This document shows positions 45,187 to 53,950 of a stretch of 64,000 nt of DNA, piece after piece; within the stretch, counting starts at the first letter, position 1; every line of letters begins with the position of its first letter. The DNA lies in assembly GCF_007991175.1 (NCBI RefSeq), contig NZ_BJXV01000006.1:168106-232105 (forward strand). The letters are read 5' to 3'. A program made the translations under genes and the position numbers. The stretch is from Halovibrio variabilis. GTDB taxonomy: Bacteria > Pseudomonadota > Gammaproteobacteria > Pseudomonadales > Halomonadaceae. Below the pieces are notes generated by a model that was not told where the DNA came from, searched no databases, and saw only the letters and a list, made by a program, of their open reading frames with translations.

Positions 45187-46530
45187 ATACTCCACTTCAT
45201 TATGCACAAAATCCAAAGCGCTTCTCTGACTCATTTTCTCATGCTTAAGAGCTTCGTTTAGATGCCTCAGGATAGCAAACTGAAGTATATGACGAAGGTC
45301 ATTATTACAAGGGCATTGTTCTGGATGATCCAGCTTTGACCATCCAGGCTGACCCATCTTGTAGACCCACCCCGTCTTAACACCAACTCCACTTACCACA
45401 TGGCCAGGGTGATGAACCACTAGCCCGGACACTGCAACATTTCCATCACTCAATCTTTCTACATAAATTCCTTTCTCAAACTCCGACTCAACAGCTACTT
45501 CTGGTACATTAATTAGCCCGTCCAGCTCAACAACGAACTTCTCATATCTATTAACCAGCGCAGTCACATGACCAATTTCAAAATCATCATTGGTGTTAGC
45601 AAAGTATGCGATTTTTGGTAGTCGAAAAAATGGCAGTCCAACAAATGGAGAGGTCTTTTCTCCTCGGTTGTCTGCAACCCAAAAGCCAGAAAACAAGGTT
45701 GGATATGATCCTAAATGTTTTACAAACTTGTAATCGTATTCGGGTAACTCTAACCCTCTTCGATACATGGGGATCGGAAACTGTTCTTTAGTCTGAATTA
45801 ATTCCCAAGGGATATCTAAGAGAGCTTTGAGCACAAAGTCATGTTCCCGTTTCGGAAAAACATCTTCCACGCTGCTTATTCCTGATTGAGTGTAATAGTC
45901 AACGAGAACATTATGGTCAATGACCAGATGATAAATAACTGTATCAGCCGGAAGACGGCCATTTTTCCCTTCTACGAGACATGCCTTCTGGGAATCGAAT
46001 CTTAGCGTGCCTTCTTGAATTTGGAAATCAGTAAGATCATGTATAGAAAGCCCATGACTTTCCAGGCGCGCTCGATCTATGACATAGATGTTGCCTGATT
46101 CCACGACCTCTTGGTATGACGCATTCCGCACAACGAGCAACACAGGATCTTCCTCGAAGTTTTCGCACATCTCAATCCCTTGAGACTCAGAGTACTGATT
46201 AGCAGCAAACCATCCGGCCACGCTGAAGGACTGAGTCAGATCCACGAAGAATGAGCGCCAACCATAATGCTGCAATATTGCCTGGGATGTTCCTAAATCT
46301 ACTTCATGGTAGTTCATGCCTGAAAACGCTCTAATTAGCGCTCTAGAATAATGCGTCCAAGCAAACATGACAGGCGGAATACAGCCATATCGCTGGAAGG
46401 AAGTCGGAATACTCACCTCACCTTTATCATCGGTGTAGTGCCGTGTTTGCCCCCGAAACAGCCAAGCCTCCTCAGAGCCTCTAAGAAAATCCTCAAGCTC
46501 CTGACTATTGGTAACCCTAAGAGTCTGCAT
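45181..46530 (-). CDS. FRG-domain protein
   Basis: 449-residue cytoplasmic protein with a FRG domain near the N terminus: EEAWLFRGQTRHY contains the name-giving FRG triplet. PTSFQRYG and ILQHYGWRSFFVDLTQSFSV follow, with the conserved QHYG/DLT pattern. The C-terminal 200 residues have no recognised domain. FRG proteins are common in mobile elements and beside defence genes, but the activity is not established. GAGGG is 5 bases before the ATG. The composition is AT-richer than backbone genes. It stands alone between two attC-like sequences. Confidence 0.75.
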   Translation of the reverse strand: MQTLRVTNSQELEDFLRGSEEAWLFRGQTRHYTDDKGEVSIPTSFQRYGCIPPVMFAWTHYSRALIRAFSGMNYHEVDLGTSQAILQHYGWRSFFVDLTQSFSVAGWFAANQYSESQGIEMCENFEEDPVLLVVRNASYQEVVESGNIYVIDRARLESHGLSIHDLTDFQIQEGTLRFDSQKACLVEGKNGRLPADTVIYHLVIDHNVLVDYYTQSGISSVEDVFPKREHDFVLKALLDIPWELIQTKEQFPIPMYRRGLELPEYDYKFVKHLGSYPTLFSGFWVADNRGEKTSPFVGLPFFRLPKIAYFANTNDDFEIGHVTALVNRYEKFVVELDGLINVPEVAVESEFEKGIYVERLSDGNVAVSGLVVHHPGHVVSGVGVKTGWVYKMGQPGWSKLDHPEQCPCNNDLRHILQFAILRHLNEALKHEKMSQRSALDFVHNEVEYA

Positions 46531-46534
46531 AATA

Positions 46535-46640
46535 CCCTCTATATGCCTAACGCCGAGTTAAGCTGACTAAAATTGCTGGTTATAATGTATAGCGAAGCGA
46601 AACCTAATCAACTGTTATAGTTTCGATCAAACGCCTTGTT
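46535..46640 (-). repeat. attC-like sequence between the TrlF-like and FRG genes
   Basis: Read on the minus strand it ends CTTAACTCGGCGTTAGGC, with GTTAGGC (complement of 46545-46551) a perfect GTTRRRY integron box. It begins about 90 bases upstream with GCTAAAAACAAGGCG, which partly mirrors the right end. The form is that of an integron cassette recombination site, with an imperfect left arm. Confidence 0.4.
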
Positions 46641-46651
46641 TTTAGCTATTA

Positions 46652-49384
46652 CTAAAAGCCGTATTTTTCTTTTCTTCGATTAAACGCGTCCTCACCACCC
46701 TCAAGTATTTTGGCAGCAAGACATTGAATATTTGGCTGATCGATAGAACCTTGATTTTGAATAGGCAACATCCCGTTTTCATTCGTAGACTCCAGAACAC
46801 CAATCCACTCAGCATCACCAAAAATAGGTATATTGGCGTTATGAGTAGCAAAAATAAACTGCCTAGTTAGTTTAGCATCCCTAACTTGAGTGACAATTCT
46901 CTCTGCAATAAATGCATTGTCTAGATTATCTTCCGGTTGATCTAAAAGCAGAGGATCTTGGTTATCCAACAAGAGCATATGCAGTAAAGCAGTACATTGC
47001 TGACCTGTTGATAATGAATCAAGCTTTTTATATAAAGGCTCATCACCACTAGAAACATTTAACTCTATGCTAACCAAATCATCGATCTTAAACTCTTCAA
47101 TTTCCATTATTTGCTTATTGCTGATTTTAGATAATCTATCTGCGGTAGCTGGAGTCATTCCCCAATTTTTCTCTATTAGAGCATCCCGACCTTTCTTAAT
47201 CGTCTCTGCGAACAAAGGTGCCGAGAACTCATTTGCTTCCTTCATCCAAGAAAGTCTCCCCTCTGCAACATCAGGCAGACGATAATGAGTGATAAGTTTT
47301 ATCAATGCTAGTCTGTTTTTTTCCGCTGAGTAATTTACCTTTATATTACCTTTTAATTTTCTATTAAGCTTTTTTACCCCCTTTTCAAAGGCAGCGGCTC
47401 TATTAGTCTTTTTCTCGGATAATTCAGCGAGCAATGCTTTCCTTTTAGCTATTTCCTCGTCCAATTTAATTTGTTCAGCATCAAGCTCTGCACGCTTGGG
47501 CTTTAGTCTCTCAATATTTTTAATCAGCTCCCGATACTCTTCACCAATTTGCTTTCCAGTTAAGCCTTCAACAGGAGTCAATTTCTTGAATTCTTTGGTG
47601 ATAGAATCTTCTTGTCTATCTATGCTTACTTGAAGCTCCTTATCTAATAGTTCTACCTTTTGCTTCACGCTTTCTGAATCTGCTTCCATTTTTGCAACAG
47701 ATTGATTGATATTGTCTTTTAGCTCAACCAAAGCTAATTTAGCATTTTCAAATATCTCCTTATCGGGAAATTCCTTAATCAATTCTTCAGTAATAAAGTC
47801 ACCGCATGGGATAGACTCAGAGAAATCTTTTATCGCCTTCTTTAAGACTTCCACTTTTCCCGAAATTTTATTGAATGTACTTCTTTCCGACTCAACGATT
47901 GGTAATAGCTTTAATTGCTGATCTATCCCAAGCTCTTTATATCTATTTTCATCTTCTTCGTGTGTCTTCAAGTCTTGTACATCAGCCTCTAGGCTAATGA
48001 CATTAAGCGTTAAGTCGGATATATTGTTTCTTGTTACAAACAAGGACTCTTTAACTACTGAAACACCTGACTCTTTTTCAATTTTATCTGTATTTAAGAA
48101 TCGCTCTACTACTTTTAATTGCTCGCTTGGGTCTTTTGCAATTTCGTGAATTTCATTTTGACCAAATATTTCAATATCAGGCAATAAGTCGCGAGGAGAA
48201 AAATTAGAAACAGATCCGCTTTCATCTTTTACTATAGGGGATTCACCATGCCTTCTTGATATCTTATATCTTTTACCATGTTTTACGGCTGACTTTACCG
48301 TCAATTCAGCAAACCCTGAACCAAGATTTTGCTTTATAACTTTAAGGTGTTGATCTTTTGTTTCTTTACTAATAGGCTCAACATTTAAAGCATAACGAAT
48401 TGATTCTATAAGGGTCGATTTTCCTGTCCCTCTACCACCTATTAATGCATTTAAATGCTCAGAATACTCGATATCAATACCATCTAGAAAACCGCCAACA
48501 AACCTAACGGATTCTATCCGTGAGTAATATTTCTCTTTTATATCAGAGTTGAGGCGAACACGAGATTCAGAGTCAGAAAATGCTAATTTAAATGAAGAAA
48601 AACAAGGTTTTGACATTTTTATCAAACACGTAGCATTCTCTTTTCTTAATGTTTCAGGGTCTTCTATATCTTTTGCGTTTATAATCGCAATCTTTTTTTC
48701 ACGTTTATAATCGGGGTTTTTATTAAGAAGTATCTGATGGTAGGCTTGATCACCTTCATCTTTCAATCTTTCTAATGAAGTAGGTATTTGCGCGGCATAT
48801 AAATTAGGATTTTTCCAAATATTATTTAATTTATGCTTCAAAATACCGCTGTCATCTGTGCAGTGCGCAGCATACACAAAGCCACCTTTATCGTTAACTC
48901 TTGATAGTATAAAGTCAGCGCTCTTAGTAGACGGGATTGTTCCATTTGAAATATCTATATCAAACTCATATAAATAATTATTTAAAGCTTGCTGGCTTGT
49001 ATTTTCTGGATACAAACAAACCAAATGTATTTTCTCACTAGATGCAATTTCAAACCCAGGAAAAACAACAATCCCATGAGCATTAAAGGTTTCTTTAATT
49101 TTAACAACAGAATCAACATTGCCATGATCGGCTATTCCTATTACTTTTATTGATTCCTCAAGACAGACTTCTAACAATCTCTGATTGTAATCATCTTCAG
49201 AAACATCCTGATTTTTACCTCGGTACTGTATGTAACTAGCAGGATTTACTTGTAATGCGCACTTCCAGAATTTAGCCTTAGTATATTCGATATTCATGCT
49301 CATATATTCATGATCCTTAAGGTTAACACCAAGGCCGTCTAGGCTTAATAAAACCCGCTCAAGTGGGTAAAAATTGTTGGCCAT
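46652..49384 (-). CDS. TrlF-like protein: PHP domain plus SMC-type AAA ATPase
   Basis: 910-residue protein. Residues about 35-180 are PHP phosphoesterase-like (GIADHGNVDS, VVFPGFEI, YAAHCTDD). Then comes an ABC/SMC-type ATPase: Walker A GGRGTGKSTLIES at 316-328, a long coiled coil around 440-700, signature SLSTGQQCTALLHMLL, Walker B PLLLDQPEDNLD and the H-loop FATHNANIP. NCBI calls such proteins TrlF family, as I recall; related PHP-ATPases occur in phage-defence contexts. The first PHP motif, where I expect DLQVHTP, reads ALQVNPA, so the nuclease may be impaired. Start 49384 lacks a ribosome site; ATG 49303 is a good alternative. Strongly AT-rich. Confidence 0.8.
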   Translation of the reverse strand: MANNFYPLERVLLSLDGLGVNLKDHEYMSMNIEYTKAKFWKCALQVNPASYIQYRGKNQDVSEDDYNQRLLEVCLEESIKVIGIADHGNVDSVVKIKETFNAHGIVVFPGFEIASSEKIHLVCLYPENTSQQALNNYLYEFDIDISNGTIPSTKSADFILSRVNDKGGFVYAAHCTDDSGILKHKLNNIWKNPNLYAAQIPTSLERLKDEGDQAYHQILLNKNPDYKREKKIAIINAKDIEDPETLRKENATCLIKMSKPCFSSFKLAFSDSESRVRLNSDIKEKYYSRIESVRFVGGFLDGIDIEYSEHLNALIGGRGTGKSTLIESIRYALNVEPISKETKDQHLKVIKQNLGSGFAELTVKSAVKHGKRYKISRRHGESPIVKDESGSVSNFSPRDLLPDIEIFGQNEIHEIAKDPSEQLKVVERFLNTDKIEKESGVSVVKESLFVTRNNISDLTLNVISLEADVQDLKTHEEDENRYKELGIDQQLKLLPIVESERSTFNKISGKVEVLKKAIKDFSESIPCGDFITEELIKEFPDKEIFENAKLALVELKDNINQSVAKMEADSESVKQKVELLDKELQVSIDRQEDSITKEFKKLTPVEGLTGKQIGEEYRELIKNIERLKPKRAELDAEQIKLDEEIAKRKALLAELSEKKTNRAAAFEKGVKKLNRKLKGNIKVNYSAEKNRLALIKLITHYRLPDVAEGRLSWMKEANEFSAPLFAETIKKGRDALIEKNWGMTPATADRLSKISNKQIMEIEEFKIDDLVSIELNVSSGDEPLYKKLDSLSTGQQCTALLHMLLLDNQDPLLLDQPEDNLDNAFIAERIVTQVRDAKLTRQFIFATHNANIPIFGDAEWIGVLESTNENGMLPIQNQGSIDQPNIQCLAAKILEGGEDAFNRRKEKYGF

Positions 49385-49431
49385 AATTTGTAGCGATACG
49401 TAGCCAACAATTTTTTTATTTAAAGTGCTTT

Positions 49432-50058
49432 TTATTTTATTTCTAGCTTGGATAAAGCATTCAAAAACTCATCTAAGCTTTCTGGAATATCTTTTGGATA
49501 CCTTGACCTTAACTCGTGTTTACTTACACTTTTAAGATTCTTGAGTTCCATTAGATGCGGGCCCAATGTTGCTATTCTATATATTGCTATACTCAAGTTT
49601 CTCTCTGATTGGTTTTCGGTAATTGTGTCAGAAGGAAGAGTAAAAGCACCATCTTTCCAATCAGTATAAAGACAGCTATTTTTTCTATCATTTTTAAAAT
49701 CGACGCCAGCAAACAGTCCTTCAAGAGGCAATCCTTTTGCTTTCCACTCATGACCAAACATAGAAATCGAGATAGCAGAATCATTAACCAATTTTTGTTT
49801 ATGATCTCTAAACCTTCGGTTCAGCTTTTTCCAATCTATTTTATGACCAGATGCAACATCCACAAGAACTCTAAAAAGCATGAAGCTTTTGCCAAACTCT
49901 TCACGGGCAAAGTGACTCAATGCAAAAGAGCGAGCATATTTATTATTTTTATGTAAGATTTCTGCTTCATCACATAACTCTTGAGAATTTCTCAGGCATT
50001 TAATAGCGCCATCAAAAACCGTATCGAATTTTAGATTATTAATCTTAGGCTGATTCAA
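49432..50058 (-). CDS. AbiV-like (HEPN) abortive-infection protein
   Basis: 208-residue protein. FDGAIKCLRNSQELCDEAEI, then YARSFALSHFAREEFGKSFM and DWKKLNRRFRDHKQKL give the pattern of AbiV-type HEPN proteins (helical, with an EExGK motif, here EEFGK). In lactococci AbiV aborts phage development; the bacterial targets of homologues are mostly unknown. I chose the TTG at 50058, which follows GGAGG; the frame is open to 50253 but that upstream part looks non-coding. It lies 47 bases before the TrlF-like gene and may act with it. Confidence 0.65.
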   Translation of the reverse strand: MNQPKINNLKFDTVFDGAIKCLRNSQELCDEAEILHKNNKYARSFALSHFAREEFGKSFMLFRVLVDVASGHKIDWKKLNRRFRDHKQKLVNDSAISISMFGHEWKAKGLPLEGLFAGVDFKNDRKNSCLYTDWKDGAFTLPSDTITENQSERNLSIAIYRIATLGPHLMELKNLKSVSKHELRSRYPKDIPESLDEFLNALSKLEIK

Positions 50059-50064
50059 ATAACC

Positions 50065-50155
50065 TCCAAAACATAACGCCAGCCATAAACGGCGTCCTAA
50101 GCAAGGGCGTCCGGTGGAGGCCGAAAGCTGGAACGAATTGCAAGTTTCTGTAATC
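50065..50155 (-). repeat. attC-like sequence before the AbiV-like gene
   Basis: On the minus strand GGACGCC-GTTTATGG-CTGGCGTTATG precedes the AbiV ribosome site, with a second CCGGACGCCC and a TTCCAGC about 30-50 bases upstream. The paired GGCGTTA and CCAGC elements resemble an integron attC site, but the terminal box GTTATGT departs from GTTRRRY. Weakest of the three such sites. Confidence 0.3.
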
Positions 50156-50696
50156 AAACAATGAGATCGCCAATCGGCACTACCTAAGGTTGCTAGTGAT
50201 TTGCAAATCCTGGGCGCAAGCGAATTGATACTCAATATGCCCCCGAACCCCACTTTAATTATCTTTAGCAGTATTGCCCATTCTTTTACGTCTGTGCAAC
50301 CCGTATAGCTGCGACTTTAGGCCATCCAGCGCCACATCATTGTGGAAAGCTTTGGCTCTACAGGGTTTTCTCAGGAATGTCCTTTTTAGCTATCGGCCAG
50401 CCGGTGGCCTTGCTTTAGGTAGTGGCCCCTATCTCGCCCCTGGAAGGCACATAAATTCGCATGATTTCGCATGACTCCCATGCACCCACTTTCCCTCTAA
50501 AGCCCAGCAATAGCGGGCTTTGGGCCGTTTTGCGGGGTGCATGAAGAATTGCCCCACAAGCGAACACCGCAGGCGGGTGGGGGACAACGCGCCGTAGGGT
50601 GCGGCGGCCTGGGGGCGTATCCCTTGGCAACCATCCCATATAGCCGCTGTGTGCCGCTGCGTGCCGCTGTAAGCCTCGCTAATGCTTTGAAACGAG
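50156..50696. other. Non-coding stretch with short tandem repeats
   Basis: About 540 bases without a credible gene. TCGCATGA occurs twice (about 50457-50475). GCCGCTG occurs three times at exact 10-base spacing (50643, 50653, 50663), and one copy of GGCAAC lies at 50626. The repeats could belong to a replication or partition region, as P4-type elements have a second origin component away from the first. Confidence 0.35.
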
Positions 50697-50721
50697 AAAG
50701 CCCCGCACAGGGCGGGGCTTT
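50697..50721 (-). terminator. Hairpin terminator after the coiled-coil protein gene
   Basis: AAAGCCCCGC-ACAGG-GCGGGGCTTT is a perfect 10-bp stem with a 5-base loop, 22 bases beyond the stop of the gene at 50744-51721, so it probably terminates the island's long minus-strand operon. Confidence 0.7.
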
Positions 50722-50743
50722 GGCTTGAGGAGCGTGATTGGCG

Positions 50744-51721
50744 CTAGGCGGCGGTATCGTCGCTATCCAGCTCATCAAGGCTTGGTACGAAGCCCATTTT
50801 TTCTTCAAGCTCTTTCAGCTCACGAGGGAAGCGGATGGGTGAATAATAGCCACCATCTTTATAGTCTTCAAACGGCAGGCGCTCAGGGATCTCGGTTCCT
50901 GGGAGCTTTATCCGCTTGTGATCAACAGGAATGCGGCTGAGAAACAGATCCCCAAGCGCCGACATTTGACGCCTGCTCACCTCGCGATTCAGTTGAGCGG
51001 TGTCTTCGTAGTTCATTACTGCCTTATAGGCCGCTCCTTTTTGCTTCCAGGCATCGATCCCTAACGTAGCCATGTAAGCGTGATCGTTGCAGGTGTCTGT
51101 TTCGACGCGCTCAAACAGATACTTCACGACTTCCCCTAATTTGGCCATGCATTCCGTATTTTGGGAAAGCTCGTCCACCGCTGCGATTAATCGATTGTGA
51201 GTCACCAAGTCGATGAGTTTGCTTTTATCGTCCACTACGGCATTACGTGCCAGATAGGTATACATTTTGATCCACTGGGCCTGTGGCTCAAGCAACTCTA
51301 TCATTTCCTTGATTTGCTCGGCTTCTAGCTTGGCCTGGGCTTTCTGTTTGACCTTATCGCGCATTGGTTTAGTCTGTTTGCCAAAGCTTTTCAAAAAGCT
51401 CTGCTTCCACTCTCCATCGGCTTCTTCGCCCTCCTGTTCTAGCGCGCTTAGCGTTTTTTTCAGGCGATCCAGTTCATTGCATACCTCTGTCAGCTTCCGG
51501 CGACGCATGAGGTACGTCTTTAACCCATTCTCTACGCACTCGCGCAGATCTTCCTCTGAAATACACATCGCTATGTAAGGCGCTTCAAAATAATTGAGTG
51601 TGCGTCCAGGCGCTTTACCACCTGGGGCGGGTGTTTGTGCTTCCGGTTGTGCGGTTTCCATAGTCTGGCCCTCGTTGCTATTACGGTCGGTCTGCTGAGT
51701 GCTAGTGGCTGGTTGATTCAT
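50744..51721 (-). CDS. Uncharacterised coiled-coil protein of the island core
   Basis: 325-residue soluble protein with no recognised family. The first 40 residues are low-complexity (Q, T, P rich). Residues about 85-160 form a charged coiled coil (TEVCNELDRLKKTLSALEQE, KVKQKAQAKLEAEQIKEMIE), followed by a helical domain and an acidic tail ending DELDSDDTAA. ATG 51721 has GGAGGG 5 bases upstream. It lies downstream of the repeat cluster and helicase gene, so it may be a replication accessory or satellite structural regulator; this is context only. Confidence 0.6.
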   Translation of the reverse strand: MNQPATSTQQTDRNSNEGQTMETAQPEAQTPAPGGKAPGRTLNYFEAPYIAMCISEEDLRECVENGLKTYLMRRRKLTEVCNELDRLKKTLSALEQEGEEADGEWKQSFLKSFGKQTKPMRDKVKQKAQAKLEAEQIKEMIELLEPQAQWIKMYTYLARNAVVDDKSKLIDLVTHNRLIAAVDELSQNTECMAKLGEVVKYLFERVETDTCNDHAYMATLGIDAWKQKGAAYKAVMNYEDTAQLNREVSRRQMSALGDLFLSRIPVDHKRIKLPGTEIPERLPFEDYKDGGYYSPIRFPRELKELEEKMGFVPSLDELDSDDTAA

Positions 51722-51914
51722 CAGGCCCTCCATTGGGCGGTTGGGGTGCAGGGTGAAGATGTGGAGCCAAGGCCCCACGGCTGTGAAAACGGGAGCAAAG
51801 AGAAAAGCGCCTGCCAGAAAGGGGTGGGGTCACGGCAAGGAGACAATCGGGAAGTGTTCGCATAACGAACGAAACCACTCCCCTATAATTCCCCTGACTG
51901 ATTTCAAAAACGCG

Positions 51915-52121
51915 GGCAACGAGGCAACACCGGTAACACCATTGATTTAATTGGTATTTTTTTTGGCAACCTGTAGCCGCTTTTTTAAAACGGCAACAGA
52001 CAAAATCAGGTGCTCTATAGATATAAAGATATGTGTTGCCTTTGTTGCCACCTCTCTTATTAATAGGCAACGGCTGCAAACCGCGTGGTTGCTGGGCGTT
52101 GCCGTTGTAGCCAGTGTTGCC
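51915..52121. repeat. Nine GGCAAC repeats: candidate iteron origin of the island
   Basis: Exact GGCAAC copies on the plus strand lie at 51915, 51923, 51965, 51992 and 52066; GTTGCC copies (the complement) at 52035, 52044, 52098 and 52116. Chance would give about 0.1 in this 207-base span. Several extend to RTGGCAACA. An AT-rich stretch (about 51941-52030) lies among them, directly downstream of the primase-helicase genes. This is the layout of an iteron-controlled replication origin; no frame here is convincing as a gene. Confidence 0.65.
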
Positions 52122-52156
52122 ACAGAAACTAGGTTCACGCGTAAAGAGCCTATCCA

Positions 52157-53950
52157 TCATTCGCCTCCTCGCTCTGCATCTAGCTTGTCGGGATCAATGA
52201 CGAAAAAGCGCGTGCTCCCCCCTCCTGGCAGGCGGTAGTTTTTCTGGCGGCGGCCACTGTCGGTTTTGGCTAGCACGTTGTACGTTTCCAGGGTGCGTAT
52301 CACGCGGTCACGGCCATAGCCCGCTGCCGCCTCAGTCAGTGAGGCACGGTTGAACAGGTAAAGGCGCTTGCCGTCCTCGATCTCGAAGTAACCTGCTCGA
52401 TGCTTAATGTTGGAGTTGGGTAGCTCAGCAGCAATATTGGAAAAGCGGCTATCACCGTGCATGGCGATAAAATCCGATAGCGCGCTAAGTATTTGCCGAT
52501 CTTCTGCGTTACCGTCGCCTACCCTGGCGATCCACTCGCGGAAAAGCTGGCGGCTTGCATTGGCGGCGGTGCCCTCTTCCCACGGCAAAATTCCGTAAGT
52601 GGTCGCCAGCTCCCCCGCTAGTCCAATGATGGCGAAGCGATCCGCTACCCTGCCCGCCTGGGGGCCTTCAGAGTTGAATCCTTCCCGTACCTCAGCAAAC
52701 CGCCGATAAAAGTAGTCGGGGTCGGCTTCCTTGAGTACCTGCTCCACGAAGGCGGGGCCGATCATGCCGAAGTGGTGCGCTGTGGCCGTGGTTAGCCTTC
52801 TATGGAAGGTGGCACCACTCATGCCGTGTACGTCGTCAAAGGCGCGATAAGTGCGGGTGCCTGCGTTCACATCCACCATGCGCAGTTCTGCCCCGGCATG
52901 GGCGGCATTGCCAGAAATGGCGGCGTGTTCTGTAAGCGATCGTTCCCCACTGGAAAGCGCCAAAACGCGCCAATACAGCTTGGGCCGCCCTTCCCGTTCG
53001 CGGGTCATGGTGCCCTTACCCGTACCGTTAGCGATGGCGTAGGCCATTTCTTGTACCCGCTTGGGGTCGGCGCGCTTGATCTCGTCCAGGATCAGCACCG
53101 TGTCATTGCGTGACGATGCCTCGATCTCGATACCGCCCCGCGACATATCCCAAGAGGCGGCAAAGCGGCTGGGGTCGCCCCACACCGTGGCGGCGAGTGC
53201 TTGAGCAAGTGACTTACCGCTTGAGGAGTCGCCCACCAGATGCACACCGCCACCATTCACGCCGACTTTTGAAAGCAGCGGGCCTGCCAATGCACAGCAA
53301 ACCGAAAGGATCAGTACCGGGTTGCCCTGGCAGTAGTAAGCCAGCTCGCTTTTCCAGCCTTCCAAGGTGCCCCGCTCTGAAAACAACAGTGCGCCCTTGC
53401 CGCTATCCTGATAGCGCACATCTTCACCGCCCAAAACCCGGCTAGGCAGCACAAAGGCCCCGCTTCGCTCGTGCCACCCTGGCTTAGTGGTTGTGGCTAG
53501 AATGCGAGTTAAGCCGTGGTAGCTAGCAATGTAGGCAGGCACATAGCGGCGCTGGTGGTAGTCCACCTCTAGCCCTTGGCGTAGCAAGGCTTTCAGCACC
53601 TCCTCCCCTTTGCCCGCTAGGGCTTCCATGGGCATGACGTACTCAATGGCGTGGCCGCGGTGCTTGAAGCGCAACAGGCGGCCCACGCTGCCATCGTCGC
53701 TGTTGATCGTTTCCGCTTTGACATACAGCGGCGCGCATAGCCAGAGGTCGAACGGCTGGCCTGCCTCGTCGCTGTTGGTGTGCTTGATGCCGTGATACCA
53801 AGTGCCCGCCCGGTACTGCTTGCCTTCCACCATAGTTGGCCCTTCATACACGGCGTAGCTGGGGCGCTCTAAGGTGTCGATCTTGGGCGCGGTCGGCTTG
53901 CCCACCAGGGCTAGGTGAGCTTGCTGTTCGCGTGTCGTTTGCTCGCTCAT
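52157..53950 (-). CDS. DUF927-type superfamily 3/AAA helicase of the island
   Basis: 597-residue protein of the DUF927 family found in plasmids and satellites with a primase. Walker A is GDSSSGKSLAQALAATVWGD at about residues 237-256. A Walker B-like VLILDEIKRADPKRVQEMAY and a sensor region with LALSSGERSLTEHA follow. The C-terminal 90 residues (NIKHRAGYFEIEDGKRLYLF, RVIRTLETYNVLAK) look like a winged-helix DNA-binding part. Start overlaps the primase stop by four bases (ATGA). It probably unwinds the island's origin, which may be the repeat cluster just after it. Confidence 0.82.
   Translation of the reverse strand: MSEQTTREQQAHLALVGKPTAPKIDTLERPSYAVYEGPTMVEGKQYRAGTWYHGIKHTNSDEAGQPFDLWLCAPLYVKAETINSDDGSVGRLLRFKHRGHAIEYVMPMEALAGKGEEVLKALLRQGLEVDYHQRRYVPAYIASYHGLTRILATTTKPGWHERSGAFVLPSRVLGGEDVRYQDSGKGALLFSERGTLEGWKSELAYYCQGNPVLILSVCCALAGPLLSKVGVNGGGVHLVGDSSSGKSLAQALAATVWGDPSRFAASWDMSRGGIEIEASSRNDTVLILDEIKRADPKRVQEMAYAIANGTGKGTMTREREGRPKLYWRVLALSSGERSLTEHAAISGNAAHAGAELRMVDVNAGTRTYRAFDDVHGMSGATFHRRLTTATAHHFGMIGPAFVEQVLKEADPDYFYRRFAEVREGFNSEGPQAGRVADRFAIIGLAGELATTYGILPWEEGTAANASRQLFREWIARVGDGNAEDRQILSALSDFIAMHGDSRFSNIAAELPNSNIKHRAGYFEIEDGKRLYLFNRASLTEAAAGYGRDRVIRTLETYNVLAKTDSGRRQKNYRLPGGGSTRFFVIDPDKLDAERGGE

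Noticed and set aside
51702..52160. Minus-strand frame of 152 codons before the coiled-coil gene
   Set aside because: It runs through the GGCAAC repeat cluster, which gives it artificial Gly-Asn runs; composition is not protein-like and it overlaps the real start with GGAGGG at 51721.
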